From QHXM01 sp032160705 (lineage in GTDB: Bacteria > Acidobacteriota > Blastocatellia > Pyrinomonadales > Pyrinomonadaceae): DNA of 64,000 nucleotides. The stretch spans positions 10,130 to 74,129 of the forward strand of contig JAVHVE010000036.1 of NCBI GenBank assembly GCA_032160705.1, in the 5' to 3' direction. The notes under the pieces are model-generated. The model saw only the letters and a list, made by a program, of their open reading frames with translations. It did no database searches and was not told where the DNA came from. Shown piece by piece: positions 54,801 to 62,715 of the stretch; position 1 is the first letter of the stretch, and every line of letters begins with the position of its first letter. The translations under genes were made by a program, and so were the position numbers.

Positions 54801-57800
54801 AGTATTGGCCAGGTTGGAGTACACAGGTTCCGGGTGTGGTCGAGCCGCAAAGATTCGTTACTGACCAGTTTCCGGTTGTGGTTGTCGGAGACCTGTACTG
54901 AACCGACCATCCCGAAATATCAACCGGGGCGTTGCCGCGATTGAAGAGTTCGATAAAGTCGTGTTTATAGAATGACCCTGCATTGCCGCCGCCGCCGTAC
55001 ACCTGGCTGATGACCAGATTAGCCGTGTCGTCGTTATTGATCGTGCCCTGTCCCTTATCATCGGCGATAAAGGCGTTGGTGGCGTTGCTCAAGTTAACAA
55101 AGAAAGTCTCATGAGGCTCAACCAGTATGTCGCCGTTGATGGTGACGGTGATGGTCTTGGCCGTCTCGCCCGTGTTGAAGGTGAGTGTCCCGCTCGCGGA
55201 TTGATAGTCGCTTCCAGCCGTAGCCGTGCCATCGGCAGTAGCGTAATCCACCGTGACGGTCGCTGTCGGGTTCATGGAAAGCGACACGGTGAAATTCACA
55301 GTCTTTGTGCCGCTGTCACCTTCCGCGATGCTGACATCATCAATCGTGATCGCGGGAATGGCGGGCGCGGCGTCGTCATTCGTAATCGTGCCCTGTCCCA
55401 CACCATCGAGAATCGTCGCATTTATCGGCACAGTCAGGTTGACGAAGAACGTCTCGTTCGACTCGAAAGTCGTATCGCCGTTGACGAGGACGGTGATCGT
55501 TTGAGTCGTCTGCCCCGGGTTGAAAGTTATCGTCCCGCTCGTTGCTTGATAATCCGTCCCGGCTGTCGCCGAGCCGTCTGCGGTGGCGTAAGCCGCAGTG
55601 ACCTGCTGCCCGCTCGCCGCCGAGAGGGTGACATTGAAAGTTGCGCTCGCTGTCCCGCCATCGCCTTCCGTGACCGACACGTCATTAATAGAGATCGCCG
55701 GTGCCGCGTCATTGTCTGTGATTGTGCCCTGACCCTGATTGTCCAGAATGACGGAATTCGAGGCGTTCGTCAGGTTGACGAAGAAGGTTTCGCTTGCCTC
55801 GTCTATCGTATCGTTGATGATGGGGACGAGGACGCTCTTGGTGGTTTCACCGGGCGCAAAAGTGAGCGTGCCGCTCGTTGATTGATAATCCGCGCCAGCC
55901 GTGGCCGTGCTGTTGGCCGTAGCGTAATCCACCGTTACGGTCAACGTACTCGGCGTTGACAGCGTGACGGTGAAGGTCGCATTGGCGGTGCTTTCCGCGA
56001 CCGAAGGATCGTTGATAGTAATCTCGGGCTTCAGACCCGCGCTGCAATTGTTCAAAGGTGAGCCGGTGTTGCGCGGACTGACCGCGGCGACGAGGAAATC
56101 ATCCGTATTGAAGTTCGTGTCCACGCAGCCGCCAGCTTTTCTGAAGTCCGCGTTCGTAGAGCCTGGCGCAGCCGCTGGCCCTGGCCCCTCGTAGCAATGG
56201 CCCACCGTGTTAGCATTGCCGCCGTAGCCTACGAAGTCGGCGATGGCGGGATTGCTTGGGATAAACGGAGACGCGCCATCATCGCCGGGGCAGCTAGAAG
56301 CAGGAAGCGCTGTCGTGCCTACAACAAGCGCGACCTTACCGCTGGCAGAAAGCAGGTTGATAGTTCCGGTCGCATCCGCTGCCGGCAGCGCAGCCCCAAC
56401 CGCGCCGCTGGATGCCTCATAAACCAGGAAATACTGTCCGGGAGCAATCGTGCCCGAAGTAATGTTCGTCTTGGAAAAGGTGCTGGTTGAACCGAATGAA
56501 ACGCCTGTTCCGGCAAATTGAATTGAATATGGTGTCACCGAGAAATCAACCGTGGTCGTGCCACTATTGAAGATTTCCACAAAATCATTTCTGTAAGTCG
56601 CGCCGGAGTTGCCGCCGCCAACGTAAATCTGGCTGATAACAAGCGTGCCCGGAGGGGGAGGCGCTCCCGTAAAATTAGCTACATTGCTGCCGCTCAGGCA
56701 CCTCGTGCTCGTGAACGCGATGGCCGAAGGGGTAAACGTGAAGCCAGCTTTCGTGGGCGTCACCTTCACGTTGTTCTGGCAGCCCAGGTCGCCGGATGCG
56801 TAGTTTCCGTTGGCGTCCGTTTGCGTCGTCTGCGTGGCGAGCGTTCCCCCGGAGTTCAAATCGAACGTTATCAGCACGCCGCTCAACGGATTGTTGCCGC
56901 TATCCCTCACCTGCCCCGTCACAGTATAGGTTGGCCCGGTCGCACTGACCGTCAGCGTGGCCGGGCTACTCGTGACGGTTGTCGTGCCATTGATAGCCTG
57001 CGCAGTGATATGTGCGATGCCTTGATTGTGTCCGGTCACGTTCGCGGTGGCGATTCCCGTTGCCGGATCAACTGTGACTGAATCAACTGTGGCGACGTTC
57101 GTATCGTCCGAAGCAAAAGTAATCGTCGTGTTTGTCAGGGCACGATTGAACTGGTCGCGCGCCTGCGCTGTGAACTGCGTTGTTTGCCCGATAGCGACGC
57201 TTGCCGAGGGCGGAGAGATCGTGATGCTCGCCAACCGAGCCAGTCCCGGAGCGAAAGGCGTTCCGTTGACACGCGTGCCCGGACTGAAGTTGCCGATGCT
57301 TCCCTCAGCCGTCGAATGCAGCTTGAAGTTGCCGCAGTCAGCGCCTGCCCCGGCATCGGGCGAGCGCGTCAGCGACTGGTTAGCACCTCCGTCTAAGCCG
57401 ACTGAGTCGCCGTAAGAGAAGATGCTGGCAATTGCCAGCGATGGCTCGCGCAGGGTGACTACGCCGCCGTCGTTTGACAGCGCCAATCCGCTTGACGAGG
57501 ATGCCTTGAAGACTTGCGCGCCGCCGAAGACCGGCTTGGTCGCGTCAATAGTGCCCCCGCCGAAGATGACGATGGCCGAGCCAGCCGGGAAGATCGTGCC
57601 GGATGGGAAAGTGAAACGCACTGTGTCAGACGTTGCGGTCGAGCTGCGGGTCAGCAGTTGATAGCCGCTGATGTCCTTATTAATCGCCGTCGTGTTGACC
57701 AGCTCGACAAACTCGTCGTCGCTTCCGCTTCTGGTGTTGTCGTGGTTGGCATCGCCTTCCAGGTCTGTCGTTGCGCTGCCGGGCGGGTCTGCGAGCACTT

Positions 57801-59736
57801 CGTTGATGACGAGGTCACGGCAGCCGTTACCAGAGAAAGTGATCGTGGCAGGATTGCTGTCGCGACCATCTGCGCGCACGACCAGATTGACAGTCCCCGC
57901 GCCGCGCAGGTCTGAGGGCACGAGCACGCGAATTTCGTCCATGCCCGGCATGTCAGGCGAATTCATCACAGATTCAAACGTCAACGCCCGCCCGCCCGCA
58001 GTGACCGTCACCTGTGTAGCCTTGCGCACGCCCGTTGTGAGAATGACGAGCCTGAGATTGCCGTTTGATGGGTCGAACGGCTCAGCCGTTCCCGTGTCGG
58101 CGTTGAGCGCATTGGCTTTGCCTAGCCCATCGCCACTCTCAGTGTAGATGCCCGGCGCGGCTCGCATCACAGAAACCGTGCCGCGCGATTGAAAGCCTTC
58201 GGCGTTGGTGACGACGACTGTGGCTGTGCCGAGTTCGGTTTGAGCCGGGACGAGGAAGTTCACCTGCGTCGGTGAAACGAAAAAGATTTGCGCGGAACGG
58301 CCATTGACGGTGACGGTTGTGCCGTCAACCGTTGTCGGATAGTTGCCGTTCGCGTCTGGACGCGTCTGAATGTCGTTGAAAGAGAGCGCTCCGCCGAGAG
58401 CGACGGCGCGGCTTTCAGGCGCGACCGCCTTCGTGGTCGAAGGCTCGTGGCCGAATGACGCTTCGTTCAAAATCGTGAGCGAGCCCGTGGTGGGGCGCGC
58501 CGCAGTTCCCGTCACGTAAATCTCAGAGTTGTTCTCAAGTCCCGCGCCCACAGTGCCGGAGAGCGCGCGCGGAAAATTGAAAGCGACTATCGAGCCGTCG
58601 TCATTGAGAGACGAAACCACTTCCGTGACGCGGTTGCTGCCGTTAAAGCCGTCGGCGAGCGATGATGTGGCGTTGGTCACGCGATCAAACTGCCCGGTCG
58701 GAATGTCGTAGGTGTAAAGCTCTATGCTGTTATCCGAGTTGCCGCCGATGGCTGCGATGGGGCGGCGCGTGGCAAAGGCTATTCGCGTGCCGTCGCCGCT
58801 GATGGTCGGATGAAGCGGAACGTCGGTCGCTCGCGCGCCAAGCACCGTTATTTGCCGCGTCGCGTTGGTCGTACGGCCATCAAACAAAAAGACCTGGCTG
58901 CTATCCGGGGCGATGTCGCCGGAATAAACCACGCGCAACCCGTCGTCGCTGATGGCGCGCCCGTAGGTCAAAGCAAGATTCGTGACGTTGCTTGCCAGAA
59001 TGCGCGTTGTGCCGCCCGCGCGATCTTGCAGCATGAGGTCGCGCTGCATTGCCGGAAGAGCATTGACGTTGCGGATGTAAGCGACGCGCGAGCCGTCGCC
59101 GCTGATCTTGGCGTCCGTTGCGCCCGCCGCGCCCGCAGTTGAAGTCAGTTGGGTGAAGGTATCGGAGGCCGTGTCGAAGATGAAGATTTCGAGATTGCCG
59201 TCACCGTTCTGATTGGCCAGATTGCGATTTGAAGAGAAGGCGATGAAGCGCCCGTCGTCGGAGAGCGAAGGTTGAAAATTGCCATCGCGCACGCGCGAAG
59301 AGATGTCGTTCGGAGTGGTGTTGGTGATCTGCCAGAGCGTCGCGCCGTTGAAAAGAAAAATTTCCGAGTTGCCGTCATTGTTTGTGCCGAGCGGATTCTC
59401 TTTGGCGGCAAAGGCGATGATTGATCCGTCCTGCGAGATGCCGGGAGCGGGCGAGCGCGCCATGCCCATCTGAACAAAGGTTACCGGGTCGGAGGTCAGG
59501 TCTGCGCGGATGGCGCGGAAACGGTCGCTGCCGCCCGCGTGCGCAAGGTCTTCCGTTGATTCAAAGGCGATGCGGTGTCCGTCGCCGCTTAAGGATGGAT
59601 TGAGGTTGAGACCTTCATCGGACGTGTTCGTCACACGCCGCAGCGCGCCCGTCTGCGAGCGCACGCTCCACAGCCCAAGCAGGCAGAGAGCAAGCGCGAG
59701 GCTCAGCAGAACGGCTAAAGGTCTCAGGCGAAGCAC
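48853..59736 (-). CDS. Giant secreted protein: TolB-like propeller, TIGR03437, lamin-tail, Calx-beta and DUF11 modules
   Basis: 3,627 residues from a GTG with GGAG 10 nt upstream. Order: signal peptide (1-27); WD40/TolB-like propeller (about 30-415, repeated ISGDGSRVAYIRN-type blades); Solibacter-type TIGR03437 domain (about 420-635, IFFVSPTQVNFLVPA); lamin-tail domain 1 (640-810); Big_2-like (830-930); carboxypeptidase-regulatory-like (935-1018); lamin-tail 2 (1030-1228); three Calx-beta (1235-1565); lamin-tail 3 (1570-1760); three Calx-beta (1765-2100); lamin-tail 4 (2103-2290); two Calx-beta (2295-2515); about seven DUF11 repeats (2520-3420); lamin-tail 5 to the end. Calx-beta units carry ATADGSATAGTDYQATSGT-like calcium-binding signatures. 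No LPXTG, PEP-CTERM or type IX sorting tail was seen. Likely an extracellular or surface adhesion protein. No secretion partner is adjacent. Confidence 0.9.
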   Translation of the reverse strand: MLRLRPLAVLLSLALALCLLGLWSVRSQTGALRRVTNTSDEGLNLNPSLSGDGHRIAFESTEDLAHAGGSDRFRAIRADLTSDPVTFVQMGMARSPAPGISQDGSIIAFAAKENPLGTNNDGNSEIFLFNGATLWQITNTTPNDISSRVRDGNFQPSLSDDGRFIAFSSNRNLANQNGDGNLEIFIFDTASDTFTQLTSTAGAAGATDAKISGDGSRVAYIRNVNALPAMQRDLMLQDRAGGTTRILASNVTNLALTYGRAISDDGLRVVYSGDIAPDSSQVFLFDGRTTNATRQITVLGARATDVPLHPTISGDGTRIAFATRRPIAAIGGNSDNSIELYTYDIPTGQFDRVTNATSSLADGFNGSNRVTEVVSSLNDDGSIVAFNFPRALSGTVGAGLENNSEIYVTGTAARPTTGSLTILNEASFGHEPSTTKAVAPESRAVALGGALSFNDIQTRPDANGNYPTTVDGTTVTVNGRSAQIFFVSPTQVNFLVPAQTELGTATVVVTNAEGFQSRGTVSVMRAAPGIYTESGDGLGKANALNADTGTAEPFDPSNGNLRLVILTTGVRKATQVTVTAGGRALTFESVMNSPDMPGMDEIRVLVPSDLRGAGTVNLVVRADGRDSNPATITFSGNGCRDLVINEVLADPPGSATTDLEGDANHDNTRSGSDDEFVELVNTTAINKDISGYQLLTRSSTATSDTVRFTFPSGTIFPAGSAIVIFGGGTIDATKPVFGGAQVFKASSSSGLALSNDGGVVTLREPSLAIASIFSYGDSVGLDGGANQSLTRSPDAGAGADCGNFKLHSTAEGSIGNFSPGTRVNGTPFAPGLARLASITISPPSASVAIGQTTQFTAQARDQFNRALTNTTITFASDDTNVATVDSVTVDPATGIATANVTGHNQGIAHITAQAINGTTTVTSSPATLTVSATGPTYTVTGQVRDSGNNPLSGVLITFDLNSGGTLATQTTQTDANGNYASGDLGCQNNVKVTPTKAGFTFTPSAIAFTSTRCLSGSNVANFTGAPPPPGTLVISQIYVGGGNSGATYRNDFVEIFNSGTTTVDFSVTPYSIQFAGTGVSFGSTSTFSKTNITSGTIAPGQYFLVYEASSGAVGAALPAADATGTINLLSASGKVALVVGTTALPASSCPGDDGASPFIPSNPAIADFVGYGGNANTVGHCYEGPGPAAAPGSTNADFRKAGGCVDTNFNTDDFLVAAVSPRNTGSPLNNCSAGLKPEITINDPSVAESTANATFTVTLSTPSTLTVTVDYATANSTATAGADYQSTSGTLTFAPGETTKSVLVPIINDTIDEASETFFVNLTNASNSVILDNQGQGTITDNDAAPAISINDVSVTEGDGGTASATFNVTLSAASGQQVTAAYATADGSATAGTDYQATSGTITFNPGQTTQTITVLVNGDTTFESNETFFVNLTVPINATILDGVGQGTITNDDAAPAIPAITIDDVSIAEGDSGTKTVNFTVSLSMNPTATVTVDYATADGTATAGSDYQSASGTLTFNTGETAKTITVTINGDILVEPHETFFVNLSNATNAFIADDKGQGTINNDDTANLVISQVYGGGGNAGSFYKHDFIELFNRGNAPVDISGWSVQYRSPTTTTGNWSVTNLCGSTTPGTCVLQPGQYYLVQQAAGTSATGGTEEIAEDIADNIDLGAGGGKVALVNSTTNLGTTTCPIPSANVVDFVGYGNANCFEGGGAAPATTATSADFRLSGGCKDTDFNTGDFFAYAPNPRNTSSPLNNCSGGNKPDIVIDNVTVTEGSTTATFTVALIASPTSTVTVDFATANGTATAGADYQSTSGTLTFAPGETSKTIPVTITNDTTDEPNETFFVNLSNASGGTIADPQGLGTITDNDAQPTISINDTSVTEGDGAAVDATFNVSLSQASGFTVTVNYATADGSATAGSDYQATSGTVTFNPGQTTQPVTVPVNGDTTFESNETFVVKLTTPTNATILDGEGQGTITNDDAAPPVPAITIDDVVITEGDSSQKTVDFTVSLSMNPTTPVTVDYATANGTATAGSDYLSTSGTLTFNTGETSKPVTITINGDILVEPNETFFVNLSNASANSLITDFQGQGTITNDDGSANLVISQVYGGGGNGGAQFTNDFIEIFNHGTTTVDVAGWSVQYQSAAGTTAFQVTPLCPTGSCLIQPGKYFLVQEAAGATSSAPLPTPQATGTIVMAAGAGRVALLNNATPIPANATCAQQLAASADFVGYGTTATCFEGSGPAPAPSATTADFRKSGGCVDTNNNAADFETPPSSPNPRNSSSPANTCAAPALSINDATVAESAGTATFTVSLNTTSGKTITVNYATADNTAIAPGDYTSNSGTLTFAPGDLTKTINVAINDDALNEATENFSVTLSGATGATIADNQGVGTITDNDTTLPSLSINDVSTTEGDNGTKTLDFTVTLTPASGQTVTVNYATSSASPATATAGTDYQATSGTLTFNPGDPLTQIISVTINGDTVVEPDETFFVDLSGATHATISKAQGVGTITNDDIEADLSITKTDSPDPVSAGENITYTLTVTNNSSTTAAESVAVSDAIPANTTLVSVGAAPSGWTRTDLTANGSSTGPITFSKTASLAANGTATFTITVKVNSDSTLNNSSISNTATVNSTTRDDTPGNNSATATTTVRTPADLSITKTVSNATPNVDDNVTFTITVSNAGPFPATSVTVLDQLPSGLTYVSHTASSGTSYDKDTGVWTIGTLAVSGSATLTITATATSSTITQVTNTASIQTSDQFDPNTANNSDSAAVRALNADLSLTKDVDNATPNVNDTIVFTIALSNGGPDDAPNVQVADQLPSGLAFVSYTATAGTTYDETSGVWDVGTLAASTTATLTITATVQSTGNFTNTAEVTQSGVFDKDSTPNNHDGTEDDQASKLIAAGFGTSDLSLAKTVDNETPNVNQNVVFTIKLSNAGPDAATNVQVTDKLPTGLQYVTSTPSGGTTYDDATGIWDIGNVATGTDVATLTITAKVLTAGAKTNTATVTQVDQSDPNTANDSSSATVTPLQANLTITKSDSPDPVLPGGTLTYTIVVTNNGPDAAQSVTVTDDLPSPALTFSSCTSVSGNGTCGGTGNNRTITFTSIANGASETITIEAIVSNSAADGSTISNTATVASATTFDPSTPNSSTTDTTVHTLADLVVGKSAAATVLAGNNLTYTITLSNAGGLSAQTVSLTDTLPTNTTFVSLTQTLGTTMSCSTPNAGSGGTVTCTLATMAGNTSVSFSLVVKVDASTASGTIIANSATATTTSTQSSTGNDTSAVVNTTVGTQADLSLSKVASTSTPVVGQNMTFTVTLTNGGPSVARSVQVTDLLPSSSLTFVSETHSQGSYNSSTGVWTVGDVGSSATLTITATVKALGSITNKAEVTASGTTDPDSTPNNNNALEDDQSSVTITASLPLLVISQLYTGGGAASATYNTDFIEIFNHGTVPINLSGFSVQYADATVGNFTVIVSLPNVTLQPRQYYLITAGTSNAAVGVPLPVTPDQAQTTPTTNMTASAGKVAIVFGMTPLTSSNVNNPPLTVGNPTPGCPTNQSIVVDFVGYGTTASCFEGTARALAPSNNTQSIQRLNGGCTDTNDNLADFARTPVAPRNSSTTKASCP

Positions 59737-59975
59737 CGAGGTCTTGCTCCGTATCCCAGGCTAAAGTTAGAAACTGTCGCGACCGGAAAGTTCGATTGGC
59801 CGCGTCAATAAAATCGGACTGAAAAGTTAGCGAGCGGGGAAGTTGCATCACAAAAACCGGCGGCATGAAAGCGAACGATCAAGGGGGGCAGCAGGTTTAA
59901 GTTTCGGCAGGGGCATTCTACAGGTTTCCTAGCGAAAGACAAGGAAACAGGTTAAGGTACAGCAGAGATTAAGAC

Positions 59976-60875
59976 ATGAAAATACTCGTCACCGGATCAA
60001 CCGGGCTGGTCGGATCAATGCTCGTTCCTTCTCTCCATGCCGAAGGCCACGAGGTTGTCCGCCTCGTGCGTTCCACGCCGCAAGAGAGCGGGAAGGAAAT
60101 TTATTGGAATCCAGAGCAGGGAACTCTCCGTGCAGAAGAGCTAGAGAGCTTCGACGGTGTGGTTCATCTGGCGGGAGAAAATCTGGCCGAAGGCCGGTGG
60201 ACTGATGAGAAGAAGCGAAGGATTCGCGAGAGCCGCACAAAGGGCACACAACTGCTCAGCGAAACTCTGGCCAAACTCAAAGAGAAACCTGAAGTTCTGG
60301 TCTCCGCTTCGGCTGTCGGCTTTTACGGCAGTCGTGGCGACGAACTCTTAACAGAGCAGAGCGCATCGGGTGAGGATTTTTTAGCGGAAGTGTGCCGCGA
60401 ATGGGAACTGGCGACTCATGCTGCGGCACAAAGTGGAGTGCGCGTCGTTCAGTTGCGCTTCGGCGTCATCCTGAGCAATGAGGGCGGCGCGCTCAAAAAG
60501 ATGCTCCTGCCGTTTCGCATGGGCGTGGGCGGAAAATTAGGAGACGGCAAACAATACCTGAGCTGGATTGCGATTGACGATGCTGTCGGAGCAATCGAGC
60601 ACGCGCTCGTCAACGACACTATGCGCGGCGCGGTCAACGTGGTTGCGCCCGAGGCCGCCACCAATTATGAATTCACGAAGACCCTTGGCAACGTTCTTTC
60701 TCGACCGACGATCTTTCCAGTGCCAGCTTTCGCCGCCCGCCTGGTGTTTGGCGAGATGGCCGATGCCACGCTGCTCGCGAGCCAGCGCGTCGAGCCTGTG
60801 CGATTGAAAGAGACAGGATTCGCGTTCAAGTACCCGGAACTTGAAGGCGCGCTCCGGCACATCCTTAAAAAATGA
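59976..60875 (+). CDS. TIGR01777 family NAD(P)-dependent epimerase-like protein
   Basis: 299 residues, short-chain dehydrogenase fold. The nucleotide-binding motif is KILVTGSTGLVGSMLVPSL at the start; GVVHLAGENLAEGRWTDEKK and the SASAVGFYGSRGDE segment (with YG in place of the usual Tyr-x3-Lys) are typical of TIGR01777/SDR39U1. The C-terminal DUF1731 portion ends FKYPELEGALRHIL. Substrate unknown; widely conserved in bacteria. It runs divergently from the giant gene and stands alone. Confidence 0.93.
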   Translation: MKILVTGSTGLVGSMLVPSLHAEGHEVVRLVRSTPQESGKEIYWNPEQGTLRAEELESFDGVVHLAGENLAEGRWTDEKKRRIRESRTKGTQLLSETLAKLKEKPEVLVSASAVGFYGSRGDELLTEQSASGEDFLAEVCREWELATHAAAQSGVRVVQLRFGVILSNEGGALKKMLLPFRMGVGGKLGDGKQYLSWIAIDDAVGAIEHALVNDTMRGAVNVVAPEAATNYEFTKTLGNVLSRPTIFPVPAFAARLVFGEMADATLLASQRVEPVRLKETGFAFKYPELEGALRHILKK

Positions 60876-61174
60876 TTGGAAATTATTACAGCATCATCCA
60901 ATAAAATAATTGACTAACCCGTCAAGTTGGTATAGAAGGTCTCAAACAAACTCAGGAACTTGCTCCTGATACCGCGCTGTAAGCCTGATAGAAATATCTA
61001 ATCAGGAGCGTCGGTCAAGTTCTGAAGGTTAATCTCCCACGAGCTTGCCCTACCCAAGCATTGCTCCCGGGCCAAACCTTCCATCACTTTCACTCACTGC
61101 GGATGCGGCGCAGCATAATCTTATCCTTAAAGCAAAGTGTAACTCTCACGCTTCAAGGAGAAAGGAAAGCACAC

Positions 61175-61930
61175 ATGAAGCGCACGAAGACAATAATGTT
61201 GATGGTGGTTGTCATGGTTTTGGGGACTGCCTCAATCGCCCAAGCTGACCCGACCACCTTTTTCGGACAAGATGCGGGACAGGGAGAAGGCGTTCGCCTG
61301 GCCACTCATCCCAACGCCGATGCTGCCCGAAATAACTTCACCTCTAACTTGTCAGGAGTGGGCACTGAAAGTTTCGAAACTTTTCCCAATGGCACTTCAA
61401 CCCCGCTAATTCTGGTGTTTCAAGGCGCAGGTACGGCCACTTTGAGCGGAAGTGGATCAGTTAGTAATGTTCCCAGCGGAACCAACGGGTTTGGACGCTA
61501 TCCGATTACGGGCAACCAGTTTTTCGAAGTGAGCGGACAATTCGTTATTGATTTCAGTTCCCCGGTCGCCGCGTTCGGGCTCTACGCCACAGACATCGGA
61601 GACTTTAATGGCCAACTGACCCTCACCCTGCTTCGGACGGACAATACTACGTTTACGTTGACTGTGCCTGCCGACATCAATGTTTCGGGTGGAGGGGTGC
61701 TCTATTTCGGTCTGATAGACACAGCCAACCCGTTCACGAGGATCACCTTTGGTAATACGGCGGGAGGGGTTGACGTTTTCGGTTTTGACGACATGACCGT
61801 CGGCAGTGTGGCGCAGGTGCAGCCTGTCCCTGAACCGGCCACGATGTTTCTGCTCGGAACGGGATTGGCGGGAATCGCTATGAAAGCACGCCGCAGGCGC
61901 AAAGCAGGCCGAAGCAGCGCAGAATCTTAG
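61175..61930 (+). CDS. PEP-CTERM sorted exported protein
   Basis: 252 residues from ATG 61175 (AAGGAGAAAGG upstream). Signal peptide TKTIMLMVVVMVLGTASIAQ; the mature part is β-rich and Gly/Thr/Asn-rich (NNFTSNLSGVGTESFETFPN, FVIDFSSPVAAFGLYATDIG), like other lectin-fold PEP-CTERM proteins. It ends with the sorting signal VPEPATMFLLGTGLAGIAMK and a basic tail (RRRRKAGR). Exosortase cleaves such proteins at Pro-Glu-Pro and links them to the surface; no exosortase is in the window. A longer frame upstream lacks a ribosome site. Confidence 0.88.
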   Translation: MKRTKTIMLMVVVMVLGTASIAQADPTTFFGQDAGQGEGVRLATHPNADAARNNFTSNLSGVGTESFETFPNGTSTPLILVFQGAGTATLSGSGSVSNVPSGTNGFGRYPITGNQFFEVSGQFVIDFSSPVAAFGLYATDIGDFNGQLTLTLLRTDNTTFTLTVPADINVSGGGVLYFGLIDTANPFTRITFGNTAGGVDVFGFDDMTVGSVAQVQPVPEPATMFLLGTGLAGIAMKARRRRKAGRSSAES

Positions 61931-62080
61931 CGCAACATTCAAATCCAAGAATAAAACCACCCGCAAGCCGCGCCTGCGGGCGGTTTTGCTGCGGCACTTG
62001 CCCTGATAATACTATGAACAAAGCCACGGTAGGTTCGTAAAACACTGCCGGAAGCAGACCTGGTTTAAGGAGATACGCAG

Positions 62081-62617
62081 ATGTTTTGTCCTGGTTGCGG
62101 GAGAGATGATTCACACGAACGTAAGTTCTGTCCTTCGTGCGGGACTAATCTAGAGGCGATTTCCCAGACGTTAGCTGAAAACGATGAAAGCTCGTTCACT
62201 AAGGTTGGTAAATCTCTCGACAGGTTTATCGCGCGTTACAGCGAGCATCTCTTCAAGGATGCTCCGGCAAAAGCCCTCGACCAGCGAATCGGAACATCAT
62301 GGCAGCTCCTGGGGCAGGGCGCTCTGACATCTCTTTTCGATCTTGCTCTGTTTATCATTATGACGGTCTTGCTGCCCATAAGGTTTTTGATTCTGCTGAT
62401 TCACACGCCCGTCAAGGTGCTTTCCGAGCGAAGCAGAAATCGTAAGAGCGCGCCGCCGGAGTTTCAGAGCAAGGATGTGCTTTACCTGCCCGACCCGCAA
62501 TCCAGAGGGTGGCTGCCGCCGCCGCCGGTCGCCAGCGTCACCGAGCACACCACAGTGAACCTTTCCAAACAAGCAATTAATAACAAAGGCGCAGAGGCAC
62601 AGAGAAGGAAAGGTTGA
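62081..62617 (+). CDS. Zinc-ribbon membrane protein
   Basis: 178 residues with an N-terminal double CxxC zinc ribbon (MFCPGCGRDDSHERKFCPSC), an amphipathic linker (LDRFIARYSEHLF), and one or two membrane helices (ALTSLFDLALFIIMTVLLPI). The cytoplasmic tail is Pro-rich (GWLPPPPVASVTE). Such zinc-ribbon anchors are frequent in Acidobacteriota; function unknown. The last residues (NNKGAEAQRRKG) come from a GGCGCAGAGGCACAGAG repeat-like stretch, so the stop may have moved. ATG start with TAAGGAG in front. Confidence 0.75.
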   Translation: MFCPGCGRDDSHERKFCPSCGTNLEAISQTLAENDESSFTKVGKSLDRFIARYSEHLFKDAPAKALDQRIGTSWQLLGQGALTSLFDLALFIIMTVLLPIRFLILLIHTPVKVLSERSRNRKSAPPEFQSKDVLYLPDPQSRGWLPPPPVASVTEHTTVNLSKQAINNKGAEAQRRKG

Positions 62618-62626
62618 ACTCGACAG

Positions 62627-62692
62627 CCGTCAGGGGCGGATGAATTTAGCCCAGCAATTTATGGCTGGGCTAAATTCATCCGCCCCTGACGG
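62627..62692. terminator. Perfect 29-bp hairpin between converging genes
   Basis: Arms 62627-62655 and 62664-62692 pair completely, with an 8-nt loop; words include GTCAGGGGCGGATGAATT and AGCCCAGC. It resembles the outer arms of the REP-like palindrome at 13861-14065. It sits between two converging genes and may end both transcripts; a long T-run is not present. Confidence 0.75.
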
Positions 62693-62715
62693 GGCTTTAA
62701 GACTTGCCCGTGCGG

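Noticed and set aside
60910..60936. TTGACT and TATAGA as promoter for the PEP-CTERM gene
   Set aside because: The spacer is only 15 bp and the start codon is more than 230 bp away; too weak to list.
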